The notes: generated by a model not told the origin, from the letters alone. DNA of 64,000 bases from Lachnospiraceae bacterium AC2029 (GCA_000703065.1 JNLK01000001.1:992001-1056000); one strand, 5' to 3'; shown: positions 55,301-61,766, numbered from the stretch's first letter. A program made the numbers and translations.

Positions 55301-56751
55301 GCATTCAGATCCAGCTCCTCATCGTCCTGATCCCGGACAGAAGAGATCTCCGGTGCGTGAGCATTGATATAGAAAAAGGAGGTATAGGCATCCTTCAGCT
55401 CCGTGACCGCACCGTCACTCTTCCGGCGATAGTATGCCTTCAGACCCTCATAGAGGCCGTCCTCTTCAATAACGTAAGTCTCCGCAAATGCGGCTTCCTC
55501 GTCAAAGTCCGGTCGGATCTCATATCCATCCGGTGCGGTAAAGGTCACCGGTCCGGTATACACATCGTGACCGCTGTACTGCTCTGCCGCCTTGGTTCCT
55601 GAGATCTCACACATCGCAGGAGTTTCATCCAGATACACGATCTCATAACCGCAGCTGTATTCCGCATCTCCAAAGGTTTCCGTTTCGGGAACCAAATAAA
55701 TGACGCAGTACTCACCAACCTCCGTCGGCGCAGTTGTACCGATCAGGATCAGGCTGTCCGGATCCTCCGGATTCACCTGATAGTAGGTGGCCGACAGGGT
55801 TCCGTCGGAGGTACATTCAATATAGTCCTCATCCAACGCATCGTAGGGAACACCATACAGAATGGTCGTGGGGAAGTGGTCATAGAACTCAGGCTTCTGT
55901 TTTAACAGGGCAGATGCCTTTGCTCCGCTTACATCGCCCGAAACAAGGACCGGGCCTTTATCTCCCACGGTCATATAAAATCCGCCGCCGTCCATGGTGA
56001 TCAGCGTATCCGGCTCCGCATAAATATCTCCGATATTCTGGCTGTTATAACCCGAAATGGTGAGAGACGTTGTCACCCTGTAGGCTGCATTTTCCGTTCC
56101 GTTCTGCACATTCACCAGATAGTTGGCGTAGGGATTCTCATAGTCAATACTCATTTTTACCGTATCCGCAATGACAACTCCCGTGGACTCATTCGTAAAA
56201 GGTCCGTAGAGACTCGTGGAATCGAAGTTCGGCACGATAAAGGTTCCGTAATTATTGAAGATTCCTGAAGAATTTGAGATAAAGGAGCTGCACTCCACTG
56301 TTCCATAGTTATTCAGTGTTGCAGTCTCTTCGTCCCCAAGGGAAAGAGTGTTCAGCTTAAATGTACCGTTCACCGTAGTGGTACTGCCCAGCTCCGCACG
56401 GTCGACAGTCAGGGTCGCCCCGGAAGCGATAACGATCTCGGATTCCAAAGTGCATGTATTCAGGAACAGATCCGGGCAGGATACATTTCCGCTGATAGTC
56501 AGGGTAACGCCGGGATTGACGGTCACCATTGCCAGTTCGCTGAAGGTATGCAGTTCTCCGTCCGATGCTGTTACCTGCGTGGTTGCGTCTACCGTCATAT
56601 CCTCATCAACCTCGAAGATCAGCTCATCTGCCGCATCCGCCCTGGAGGGCCCGATATACAGTGTGCTGACTACCATGGCAGCTGCAAGAACCATAGCAGT
56701 GATCTTTCGCTTTGATATGTGATTTACAAGATTTCCGATTATTGATCTCAT
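46372..56751 (-). CDS. giant exported protein with about 31 Ig-like (MBG-type) repeats
   Basis: A 3459-residue secreted protein. A signal peptide ends near SRADA (residue 39). Residues 40-300 contain short beta strands like a beta-helix. Several Ig-like modules with DGYxIS and YYTSDVxL motifs follow. Residues about 735-3240 are some 31 repeats of 78-82 residues built on VTVADIxVGGxLKP, TDSNG, PTAAGEYDI and CxGSFKITKK. Further Ig-like modules and a C-terminal region with PLPLKTGKQYTMAAGKW close the protein; no LPxTG signal or final membrane anchor is seen. Many repeats hold one cysteine in SCTGSF. ATG 56751 has AAAGGAGG at 11-base spacing. It probably forms a long fibre at the cell surface; ligand unknown. 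Confidence 0.9.
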   Translation of the reverse strand: MRSIIGNLVNHISKRKITAMVLAAAMVVSTLYIGPSRADAADELIFEVDEDMTVDATTQVTASDGELHTFSELAMVTVNPGVTLTISGNVSCPDLFLNTCTLESEIVIASGATLTVDRAELGSTTTVNGTFKLNTLSLGDEETATLNNYGTVECSSFISNSSGIFNNYGTFIVPNFDSTSLYGPFTNESTGVVIADTVKMSIDYENPYANYLVNVQNGTENAAYRVTTSLTISGYNSQNIGDIYAEPDTLITMDGGGFYMTVGDKGPVLVSGDVSGAKASALLKQKPEFYDHFPTTILYGVPYDALDEDYIECTSDGTLSATYYQVNPEDPDSLILIGTTAPTEVGEYCVIYLVPETETFGDAEYSCGYEIVYLDETPAMCEISGTKAAEQYSGHDVYTGPVTFTAPDGYEIRPDFDEEAAFAETYVIEEDGLYEGLKAYYRRKSDGAVTELKDAYTSFFYINAHAPEISSVRDQDDEELDLNASNIYKANSAVVTLKDAINIKSVKVDGVLVTASESNGTEYDVTLALSGFADETFAIEVTNEYDMTANLSVTLQYAFLDTPDDPYTIDGTEGDNGYYTSDVVLRPADGYLISTELGGTYTATLDYDPSITEIWLKDSDTGRLTDSVAVEPILIDKQAPVIVAWLSRAGGDPVELNDGDDLNFKTMRIQVTDPEGLLTDFSINGDQVLVSPGYGVTKYIDADKNIKQTDELIAKDKAGNTTQITISYQDLRQDAEATLSVEDIEVGEELKPVLTTDHDAKDQVEYTYNDGIHDYYTDEVPTEVGYYEIRAYIPPSDTYNEIEIYEGFEILKKTPALSVTVPNTVYGEEYAPVVTNGSDATAKVEYKLTSEEDGSYSETKPSMPGKYTVRVSVVETEEYQARSVENTFEIKMIKDTTASVSIGEVKVGEDYEPTLVTASDGREYATFDYKGALEDDDQYNGTPPTAAGKYIVRATVPATATYEKIVVTASFSIVKRTPTKAVVTMDDIEVGDEVAPEVDTDSNGQKVLEYKEADADDALYDETPPSTAGTYKVRLTVLESETFEEISAEDEFTISKKTVEATVTVADCEVGDIITPIVTTTSDGKAHTTFEYKLESDPDMNYDGDPPTAAGTYMVRATVPETNTYNKIVCNSTFTISKKTPVSATVTVENIEWGGTITPVITSDSDGKDDPIFEYKLQSQGEDSYSGTEPTEIGDYDIRATLKETDNYYSISCTGSFSITKKTVTARVTVQNVEYGGTISPVIETESNGKADAEFLYKLVSDDESKYSGTVPTAVGEYNVRALIPETAKYFAIECEGSFKITKKTVVEATVTVADIYVDGTIKPVVETESTGKDDAEFAYKLTSEDESAYTGTEPTAAGEYDIRATIPATASYEEIICYGNFKIMKKTPVSATVTVADIEVGGELKPSVTTDSNGTPTYKYKLSSEDESAWTAEVPTAAGEYDIFATVAETAQYESITCTGSFKITKKTATYATVTVADIKVGGELKPSVTTDSNGTPSYKYKLSSEGEDAWDAEVPTAAGEYDILATIPETETFEATSCTGSFKITKKVPASASVTVADIKVGGELKPSVTTDSNGTPSYKYKLSSEGEDAWDAEVPTAAGEYDILATIAETETFEAASCTGSFKITKKVPASASVTVADIKVGGELKPSVTTDSNGTPSYKYKLSSEGEDAWDAEVPTAAGEYDICATISETATYEEIVCYGSFKITKKVPASAIVTVADIKVGENPDPSVTTDSNGTPSYTYKKKTDTTYSRTVPTAAGEYDICATISETATYEETVCYGSFKITKKVPTSASVTVADIEVDGTINPVVSTDSNGTPSYKYKLSSEDETAWDGNPPTAAGQYDILVTIAESEMYEATSCTGTFAIVKKKATYATVTVADIEVGGKLNPVVSTDSNGTPSYTYKKKTASVYSATVPTEAGEYDIRATIGETEQFESISCTGSFSIVKKKATYATVTVADIKVGGELKPSVTTDSNGTPSYKYKLSSEGEDAWDAEVPTAAGEYDILVTIPETETFEATSCTGSFKITKKTATYATVTVADIKVGGELKPSVTTDSNGTPSYKYKLSSEGEDAWDAEVPTAAGEYDILATIAETETFEATSCTGSFKITKKTPASASVTVADIKVGGELKPSVTTDSNGTPSYKYKLSSEGEDAWDAEVPTAAGEYDILATIPETETFEATSCMGSFKITKKTATYATVTVADIKVGGELKPSVTTDSNGTPSYKYKLSSEGEDAWDAEVPTAAGEYDILATIPETETFEATSCTGSFKITKKTATYATVTVADIKVGGELKPSVTTDSNGTPSYKYKLSSEGEDAWDAEVPTAAGEYDILATIAETETFEATSCTGSFKITKKTPASASVTVADIKVGGELKPSVTTDSNGTPSYKYKLSSEGEDAWDAEVPTAAGEYDILVTIPETETFEATSCTGSFKITKKTATYATVTVADIKVGGELKPSVTTDSNGTPSYKYKLSSEGEDAWDAEVPTAAGEYDILATIAETETFEATSCTGSFKITKKTPASASVTVADIKVGGELKPSVTTDSNGTPSYKYKLSSEGEDAWDAEVPTAAGEYDILATIPETETFEATSCTGSFKITKKTATYATVTVADIKVGGELKPSVTTDSNGTPSYKYKLSSEGEDAWDAEVPTAAGEYDILATIAETETFEATSCTGSFKITRKIPKLEITIGGDIELDQKLYVNVDTDSNGKPEYAYKKYGDPDTAYQPDQPNELGEYVLRVSVPMTATYEAASTTESFVILKKTDYPDIDASDVEYGEALDVNVHSKSDGLKRAKYEYKKKSDPVGSYSDETKPTEVGEYSVRVTIPETDTFYGNVLEATFKIVKAWPDMSLEVENVEFGKAIKPEFTTNSDGGVTYLYKRSDEADSQYKNVVPTDVGTYNIKVVTAETTHFRADEIEKTFRITKTLATASVTVADIEVDGKLAPKVTTTSDGTATFTYKKKTDSTYTATVPTAAGEYDICASIPETANFEPVVCYGSFKIVRKTATASVSVVDIEVDGKLAPKVTTTSNGTATFTYKKKTDSAYTATVPTAAGEYDICASIPETAKFKPVVCYGSFKIIRKTATASVSVADIEVGGKLAPKVTTTSNGTAAFTYKKKTDSAYTATVPTAAGEYDICASIPETAKFKPVVCYGSFRISKKAATVTVSIGEIFAGTNYAPSASSNSYGAIIYEFKENKEGAAYSGTKPMAAGSYVVRATVLETDTYLSASAEKAFRISYLSKPGEDCEPEGEEGENGYYTSDVWLDAPDGYLISASKDGEYTTRIPYTEGMRVYYLQRKSDGALTDTVQLAAEIKIDKLTPEAGSLVDQDGNPINTNGLSYADRVKFTISDDNLASVTVNGKPVNVVNHTAEVVLDPMNDTVTFKIIAKDLAGNMFELGVTIAAAWIREGVVPAGTPLPLKTGKQYTMAAGKWTTDSSDGMTYTGNRKFYVRVSKNYTFNQSK
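47040..54555 (-). repeat. coding repeat array, 243-base unit, inside the giant protein gene
   Basis: About 31 in-frame repeats of roughly 234-246 bases. Nine consecutive copies (about 48725-50900) and three more (about 51690-52370) are nearly identical at DNA level with an exact 243-base period. Neighbouring copies tend to alternate between two linker types (TATYAT and TPASAS) together with ATIPET/ATIAET, a sign of amplification in units of two. Older copies at both ends are diverged. Boundaries are approximate. Confidence 0.88.
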
Positions 56752-56767
56752 ATGCCATGGCCCTCCT

Positions 56768-57682
56768 TTACTTCCAATCTATCTCCAGATCCTTGTTTAC
56801 CGGCTCATCGAAATTGTAATTCCATTCGCCGGTTGCCTCAGGCTGCAGATCCGGTATCTTTACCTTTTCACCCTTCTTGACCGTCTGTCGTCCGAACTCG
56901 GCGCCCTGGTACATGAATACCACTTCGTAGGGTCCGTACAGCAGGTGATCCAGTTCTTCGGAGGTGATACTGATCTCCCGTCCCTCCTCGGCGATATCTG
57001 CCAGGAGCTGAAGTGCCTGCTCCGGAAGCTCGCCGTAGTCGATATCCGAAGGATCACCGACATAGTCCGTAACCTTCCCATCATAGTAGATGATGGTCTC
57101 CTTACCGCTTTCCACGATCACTTCCTCATCGGAATAGGTTCCGTCATCATATTTCAGTCGCGTGGTCACACGTCCGGAGAACACCGAGATCTTCGTATAC
57201 TTGACGCCGTCCTTCTCATAGACGGATACGTAGAAAATGGTTCCGAGAACGGACATGGTGGAGTTCGGTGTATTTACCTCGTAGGAGGAATCCACCGAAA
57301 GCTTATTCTGTATGTCATTTGTAATGCCACCCGAAATAAGCTCGATCTTCGTCTTACTTGCCGAGCTGCTTCCGGTTGCCACCAACACCAGTTCCGTATG
57401 ATCTTCAAGATAAATGTACTTGTCTTCGTCTGCTTTGATGGTAAACTTTCCCGTATCAAGCGCACATCGGTCTCCTGACTCCAGGACCATGTTCGTATAC
57501 GGCTCGATGGTTCCCGTTCCATCCCGGGTCACGGAAGCCTTTCCTTCCACCTCGAAAACCTTCAGCAGCCGGTAGGATTTCTCTCCTCCAAGCACGAAAA
57601 ACAGGACCAAACCCACGATGGCAAGGCCCACAACTACGCCAATGATGATGAATATCGGCTTTTTACTCTTTGATTCTTTCAT
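56768..57682 (-). CDS. FecR-domain membrane protein
   Basis: A 304-residue membrane protein with a short basic cytoplasmic start, one membrane helix (about 10-33), and an external FecR-type beta domain (about 40-190, with GxxxxTNMVLESGDRCALDTG and TPNSTMSVLGTIFYV, the typical FecR pattern). A linker and a C-terminal module follow, with YEVVFMYQGAEFGRQTVKKGE and KIPDLQPEATGEWNY, which resembles Listeria-Bacteroides repeat domains. AGGGGG precedes ATG 57682; the upstream in-frame start at 57751 lies inside the promoter. It is the first gene of an operon with the giant protein and a CHASE2 cyclase. FecR and CHASE2 cyclase genes are neighbours in other bacteria too. No partner sigma factor is present, so a role in envelope sensing or anchoring is inferred. 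Confidence 0.85.
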   Translation of the reverse strand: MKESKSKKPIFIIIGVVVGLAIVGLVLFFVLGGEKSYRLLKVFEVEGKASVTRDGTGTIEPYTNMVLESGDRCALDTGKFTIKADEDKYIYLEDHTELVLVATGSSSASKTKIELISGGITNDIQNKLSVDSSYEVNTPNSTMSVLGTIFYVSVYEKDGVKYTKISVFSGRVTTRLKYDDGTYSDEEVIVESGKETIIYYDGKVTDYVGDPSDIDYGELPEQALQLLADIAEEGREISITSEELDHLLYGPYEVVFMYQGAEFGRQTVKKGEKVKIPDLQPEATGEWNYNFDEPVNKDLEIDWK

Positions 57683-57722
57683 ATTTCCCCCTATGGTGCA
57701 TATAACACAATAGTAATTAATT

Positions 57723-57751
57723 ATTATATCATTCGCACCTGGGAAACACAA
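57723..57751 (-). promoter_or_regulatory. promoter of the FecR-giant protein-cyclase operon
   Basis: On the minus strand TTGTGT (57746-57751), a 17-base spacer and TATAAT (57723-57728) lie 40 bases before ATG 57682. Confidence 0.78.
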
Positions 57752-57814
57752 TTAAGCCAAAAATCCTTTCATGTACAAAAGTCCGCCGTTCGTGCCGTTT
57801 TTGATGTCCTCCGC

Positions 57815-57855
57815 GCCGGCCTCCCTATACCCGTCATGCCGGCCTCCCTGTACCC
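57815..57855. repeat. short direct repeat
   Basis: GCCGGCCTCCCTATACCC and GCCGGCCTCCCTGTACCC occur back to back 23 bases apart, in the otherwise featureless gap between the FecR operon promoter and the Mrr-like gene. Confidence 0.7.
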
Positions 57856-57922
57856 TTCTCGTCGACCCCCTCGCATCCTCCTTGTCGGTCTCCCGCAGGC
57901 ATTTCTCATCTCCCGGGGTATC

Positions 57923-58417
57923 TCATCGAAGCCCTTCGATCACTCTGACCTCATTTTCCTCCGCCAGGGCTTTTGCGTTCCGGGTCAGATAGGCGTTGGT
58001 CATCACAGCAGCCCGGTCCGCATCGTAATGTGCCCGTGCCGCAACCACCTCCTGCACTGCCGCATTTCCAACATTCTTCCCGTACTTCTTGCACTGGAAG
58101 ACCCAGCGTCTGCCTCTCCGGTCCGTGGCAATGATGTCCGCCCCGTAGTCCACGCTGGCCTGGGTCACTTCGATCTTCCGAAATCCCTTCTCCTTCAGAT
58201 AAGCGGCGCACCAGAGTTCGAACTCCCGACCTGTCATCCGGTCACTGATGCGCTTCCGATGAGGAAGGAGAAGCAGCGCAGACCCGGTAATGGCAACCCC
58301 CGCCAGGCAGAGCAGCTCCGCCCTCCGGTCCAGGCTGTAGGTTTCAAATATCCACAGAACTCCCAGCACCATGGCAATCACGATCAGTATTCTTGTGATA
58401 TAACCTGTTCCTCTCAT
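57923..58417 (-). CDS. membrane-anchored Mrr-like restriction endonuclease-fold protein
   Basis: A 164-residue protein. Two hydrophobic segments (about 6-25 and 33-52) are followed by an Mrr_cat-type nuclease fold (about 62-164): GREFELWCAAYLKEKGF, then the catalytic pattern YGADIIATDRRG and FQCKKYG, with Asp and the Gln-x-Lys pair present. Related membrane-anchored Mrr-like proteins occur as single genes in many Firmicutes, with no methyltransferase partner, as here. AAGGAG precedes ATG 58417; the in-frame start at 58423 overlaps that site. The target is unknown and could be foreign or modified DNA. Confidence 0.85.
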   Translation of the reverse strand: MRGTGYITRILIVIAMVLGVLWIFETYSLDRRAELLCLAGVAITGSALLLLPHRKRISDRMTGREFELWCAAYLKEKGFRKIEVTQASVDYGADIIATDRRGRRWVFQCKKYGKNVGNAAVQEVVAARAHYDADRAAVMTNAYLTRNAKALAEENEVRVIEGLR

Positions 58418-58899
58418 CCTCACTCCTTACTGAGCAGACGATCCTGCTCTATTAATCGTTCTTAGTCCCCCGGGTTCAGGATGACATAGGGAAGCGGCAG
58501 AAAGACACACTTTCCCCGTGTCCCCGTGTCATGCTCATCTATAGGGTATCATCTTACGCGGTAAAATTATGGGACACCACGCCAAGAGAGGCATGCAAAC
58601 GAGACCAGTGAGACAAAGCAAGCGAGGCAAAGACGGAGGAAAAATCAGGAGGCACAAAGCATCGGGGAAAGAAAACTCAGGAGGGAACAATGCCCTCGGA
58701 GAGGGAGATTTCAGGAGAGAACAAGCCGTTGGAGAGGGAGGATTTATCGTCTGCTCAATCGAACGTTGGCCGGCACGGTGCTTTGCTTGTGGCGCCGGCC
58801 GTCCAAATCGCACAATAAAAGGGCGAGGTCTGCGCCCCGCCCGGTGATATGTTCAGATATTCAGATGGAATCCTGTCGATCACTCCGACAGATTTCAGT
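58418..58899. other. gene-free purine-rich gap
   Basis: Apart from the terminator at 58815-58843 I find nothing here. The stretch 58590-58745 is unusually purine-rich on the plus strand (repeated GGAGG, GAGAG). Short open frames on both strands lack ribosome binding sites and protein-like composition. Confidence 0.55.
58815..58843 (-). terminator. terminator behind the CpsB-like gene
   Basis: On the minus strand GGGCGGGG pairs with CCTCGCCC around a six-base loop and is followed by TTTTATT, 57 bases behind the stop at 58900. Confidence 0.7.
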
Positions 58900-59646
58900 T
58901 CACTGTGAGCTCTTCTCAAGGATCAGCTGTCTTGTATTTTCCACCAGGATCTTCCTTGCATAGGTATCGCCGCACAGCTCTTCGATCGCCCTTGCACCTT
59001 CCCAGATATTCGGAGGGTAGAAATCCATCCGATGGGCATCCGTACCCACAAAGTCCACCAGTTTTTTGGCCAGAAGCTCATTTGCCAGCCGGCTGACCGT
59101 GGCGTTGGGCTCGTTAACGACACTGTAGGCCAGGATCTGGATCTTCGCGCCTTTGTCCTTCAGATCCCTCACATCGGAAGCATCCAGGAAGCCGTACCGC
59201 TCCACATGGGCGATAATGGGCGTATACCCCGCCTCCCTGATCTCGTCGATGCAGTACCTGGCCTCATCAAAACTGTAGGTCTCCTGATCGAATTCGATCA
59301 ACACATGGTTCGATCCTGCAAGGGTCGGATATCGTCCCGATTTCAGCCGGCGAACGCAGGTACCTACGGTTTCCGGTCCGCAAAGAACCTCGGATCCCGG
59401 ATACAAGAAGACCTTAAGCCCCTTTGCAGCGACCTCCTTCTGCAGAAGCCCGAAGCCGATCTGAACCTTCTCTGCATCTGTGTCAAATGCGGCGCTGTGG
59501 GGCGTCACCAGAATAGTGTTCACTCCCTGTGCAATGGCAGCCTCCACCTCCTCCAGTGCTTCCTCCATCGTCGCCGCCCCGCTGTCCACGCCGGGGACAA
59601 TATGCATACTGCTGTCAGCCAGCTGATTTCTCCATTCCTTTTCCAT
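58900..59646 (-). CDS. CpsB/YwqE-like PHP-family tyrosine phosphatase, one metal ligand changed
   Basis: A 248-residue PHP-fold protein like the CpsB/YwqE phosphatases that act on bacterial tyrosine kinases in capsule export. Metal-ligand motifs are recognisable in order: VTPHS, GSEV, LIEF, AHVERY and GTDAHR. The first motif, normally DxHxH, reads DSSMH, so the first histidine is Ser and one metal site may be altered. The rest of the first motif (IVPGVDSGA) is conserved. No kinase, capsule or polysaccharide genes are nearby, so it may have another substrate. AAGGAGG precedes ATG 59646. It ends just before its own terminator and seems to be monocistronic. Confidence 0.82.
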   Translation of the reverse strand: MEKEWRNQLADSSMHIVPGVDSGAATMEEALEEVEAAIAQGVNTILVTPHSAAFDTDAEKVQIGFGLLQKEVAAKGLKVFLYPGSEVLCGPETVGTCVRRLKSGRYPTLAGSNHVLIEFDQETYSFDEARYCIDEIREAGYTPIIAHVERYGFLDASDVRDLKDKGAKIQILAYSVVNEPNATVSRLANELLAKKLVDFVGTDAHRMDFYPPNIWEGARAIEELCGDTYARKILVENTRQLILEKSSQ

Positions 59647-59661
59647 GGAAGACCTCCTTCT

Positions 59662-59771
59662 GTACCATGCTTTTGCTACGCAAAATCATGCATCTGCTTC
59701 GCAGATGTACGCTGCCTCGCTTTGCTCGCATCCTGTATCCCTCTCTTCGTTCGGGCAATCCCCTGGCTATA
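59662..59771 (+). repeat. single diverged copy of the 140-base repeat
   Basis: GTACCATGCTTTTGC, ATGCATCTGCTTCGCAGATG, CTCGCTTTGCTCGCATCC and TTCGTTCGGGCAATCCCC match the array units, with the CTCGGGACCAGGGGGCCCC part missing. It lies between the CpsB-like and EFR1 genes. Confidence 0.85.
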
Positions 59772-59776
59772 TCGCC

Positions 59777-60517
59777 TCAACGGAACGCATCCGGATTGTT
59801 ATATCTTGCCCTGTCCTTCGTGCCCCGACCATACTCGATGGCCCGCGCCGGGCAGCGGTTGATGCAGGCCGTACATTTCGTGCAACGTTCCTTCGTCCAT
59901 ACCGGAAGCCCTTCCTGCATAACGATCACGTGATCCGGGCAATGCCGGGCACAGAGGCCGCAGCCGATACATTTCTCCGTAGCATAATACTTCTTCGTAC
60001 CCGCTGCCAGATGATACATGGGACGGGCGATCCGGGCCGGGAAGGCCAGCATGGGTTTCCGGATCCTGCGAAGACGGATCTCCGTCCGGACCTCCGCCAG
60101 CTTCTCCTGGCAGTCACGGAAGACCCTTCTCTGCTTCTCCTCTGTTCCGTTGTTATAGAACAGAAGGCAGTTGTCCGGCATGACGATGGGAAATACGCAG
60201 TGCAGCGTGATCCCGCGCTTCTTCAATTCTTTTCGCAGCAGACCGCCTGCAGCCCCGATGCTTCCGCCACAGGTGATGACCGAATAGACATAGCCTGCGC
60301 CTTCCAGCTCCAGGTGACGTACAAAATCAAGTACCACGTCATTTACGGTCCAGCAGTAGACCGGGAAAATGAAGCCCACCTTCTCGCCCTTGGCGACATT
60401 ATAGCAATACTCTCCCTTATCCCGGGCCTCTGCCATATTTACCAGGCGCTCACCCTTCGCCAGCATCTGCCTTGCTGTATAGAACGAATTTCCCGTTCCC
60501 GAAAAATAAAAAATCAT
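59777..60517 (-). CDS. EFR1-type flavodoxin/ferredoxin protein
   Basis: A 246-residue electron-transfer protein. The N-terminal flavodoxin-like domain has the FMN-loop motif FSGTGNSFYTAR at residues 5-16. The C-terminal part has two 4Fe-4S motifs, CIGCGLCARHCP and CTKCTACINRCP. This EFR1 layout is common in anaerobic Clostridia; redox partners are generally unknown. GAGG precedes ATG 60517. It is a single gene flanked by inverted copies of the intergenic repeat (59662-59771 and 60672-60790). Confidence 0.9.
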   Translation of the reverse strand: MIFYFSGTGNSFYTARQMLAKGERLVNMAEARDKGEYCYNVAKGEKVGFIFPVYCWTVNDVVLDFVRHLELEGAGYVYSVITCGGSIGAAGGLLRKELKKRGITLHCVFPIVMPDNCLLFYNNGTEEKQRRVFRDCQEKLAEVRTEIRLRRIRKPMLAFPARIARPMYHLAAGTKKYYATEKCIGCGLCARHCPDHVIVMQEGLPVWTKERCTKCTACINRCPARAIEYGRGTKDRARYNNPDAFR

Positions 60518-60671
60518 ACAAATTCCTCAACACTTCCAGATCATTCTGCCATAACGGCCACTATAGTCATTATCTTCTTTTTATCCACATCACGCAAGAA
60601 AAATGTGTCCGATCACGAAAATCCCTTCTCCCTCTTTGCTTTCTTTCATCCTACTGCCATGATATAATAAA

Positions 60672-60790
60672 CAGGGGACCGCTTGAACAAAGTGAGGGAG
60701 GGCCCCCTGGTCCCGAGCAAAGCGAGGGATACCGCTGCGAAGCAGCGACGCGAAGCAGCGTACATCTGTGAAACATGCCATGAACCATCA
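60672..60790 (-). repeat. inverted diverged copy of the 140-base repeat
   Basis: Read on the minus strand it gives CAGATGTACGCTGCTTCGC, TATCCCTCGCTTTGCTCGGG and ACCAGGGGGCCCTCCCTC, matching the array at 41611-42302. It ends just before the ribosome binding site of the VanX-type gene. Confidence 0.82.
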
Positions 60791-60803
60791 GGAGGATTGA
60801 TCT

Positions 60804-61454
60804 ATGACGAAGAACGAAAATGTGACGAAGAACCCCGGCGACTTTGTCCTGCTTTCGGACTATATTCCGGGGATCCTGCAGGATATCCGATATTTTTCCA
60901 CCTACAATTTTGTCGGCGACCGGATCAACGGGTACGAAGAACCCTGCGCCATCCTTACAAGAGAAGCGGCAACTGCTCTCCGGTCCGTCAGCAATGAAAT
61001 GAATGCCGCCGGCTACCGCCTGAAAATCTTTGACGCATACCGCCCGGTCTCAGCCGTAAAGCATTTCGAGTTATGGGGTATCGAGGATCTGGATCTTCGC
61101 ATGAAGCCATTCTTCTATCCCAACATGGCCAAGCAGGATCTGTTCATTCAGGGATATATTGCAGCCCGGTCCACCCACAGCCGTGGAAGCACCGTGGATC
61201 TGACCCTGCTGGACATGAAGACCGGAAAGGAAGTGGATATGGGAAGCCCCTTCGACTGGTTCGGTGAGGAATCCCATCCGGACTATCAGGGCGTAACCCC
61301 CGACCAGTACCGGTACCGCATGCTCCTTCAGAAGGCCATGGTACGAAACGGATTCCTTCCTCTGGATTGTGAATGGTGGCATTTCACCCTTGAGAACGAG
61401 CCCTACCCAGATACTTATTTCGATTTCCCGGTGGCAAGCCGTTCCCTGAAATAA
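60804..61454 (+). CDS. VanX-type D-Ala-D-Ala dipeptidase
   Basis: Zinc dipeptidase of 216 residues that cleaves D-Ala-D-Ala, in the cytoplasm as no signal peptide is seen. Family residues are all present: DAYRP (the substrate-binding Arg), STHSRGSTVDLTL (zinc His and Asp) and CEWWHF (catalytic Glu and zinc His). AGGAGG lies eight bases before ATG 60804. No vanH, vanA or regulator genes are nearby, so a role in wall-precursor or peptidoglycan recycling is more likely than glycopeptide resistance. The nearest upstream sequence is a copy of the dispersed repeat, so its promoter is unclear. Confidence 0.93.
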   Translation: MTKNENVTKNPGDFVLLSDYIPGILQDIRYFSTYNFVGDRINGYEEPCAILTREAATALRSVSNEMNAAGYRLKIFDAYRPVSAVKHFELWGIEDLDLRMKPFFYPNMAKQDLFIQGYIAARSTHSRGSTVDLTLLDMKTGKEVDMGSPFDWFGEESHPDYQGVTPDQYRYRMLLQKAMVRNGFLPLDCEWWHFTLENEPYPDTYFDFPVASRSLK

Positions 61455-61462
61455 CATAAAGA

Positions 61463-61588
61463 CGGTTCCGTCATGCCGGGGACAGGTGCAATACGGGGAC
61501 GGTTCTGGTTTGATCAGAACCGTCCCCGACTGATCACACCTGTCCCCGGCTGATCACACCTGTCCCCGAATTGACGGAACCGACCTGG
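61463..61588. repeat. nested palindromic intergenic repeat
   Basis: GGTTCCGTC and CCGGGGACAGGTG on the left are mirrored by CACCTGTCCCCG and GACGGAACC on the right. The GGGGACGGTTCTGGTTTGATC dyad lies between them, with a duplicated CTGATCACACCTGTCCCCG. The same core occurs at 44334-44410. Confidence 0.82.
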
Positions 61589-61618
61589 ATTGTGTCACAG
61601 GAAGCCAGGAATGTCATA

Positions 61619-61652
61619 CAGGAAGAAGCCGCCCGCGGGCGGCTTCTTCCTG
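61619..61652. terminator. perfect 34-base palindrome between convergent genes
   Basis: CAGGAAGAAGCCGCCCG is followed directly by its exact reverse complement. It lies between the converging genes ending at 61454 and 61767 and probably terminates both, although neither side has a good T-tract. Confidence 0.6.
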
Positions 61653-61766
61653 TATTAATGTGATCGGCTCAAAAGATCCGGGCAACTCACCTGAGCAGTC
61701 GCCTAAAACCTTAATTGCACGACATCATATAGTGTTCTTTCACATATAGCTCTCATATGGTTCCCA

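Noticed and set aside
58569-58847. Small basic open frame on the plus strand, overlapped by another on the minus strand
   Set aside because: Purine-rich sequence gives long open frames by chance; no ribosome binding site or recognisable fold.
60804-61454. Part of a vancomycin resistance cluster
   Set aside because: Only the dipeptidase is present; no vanH, ligase or vanRS genes lie nearby.
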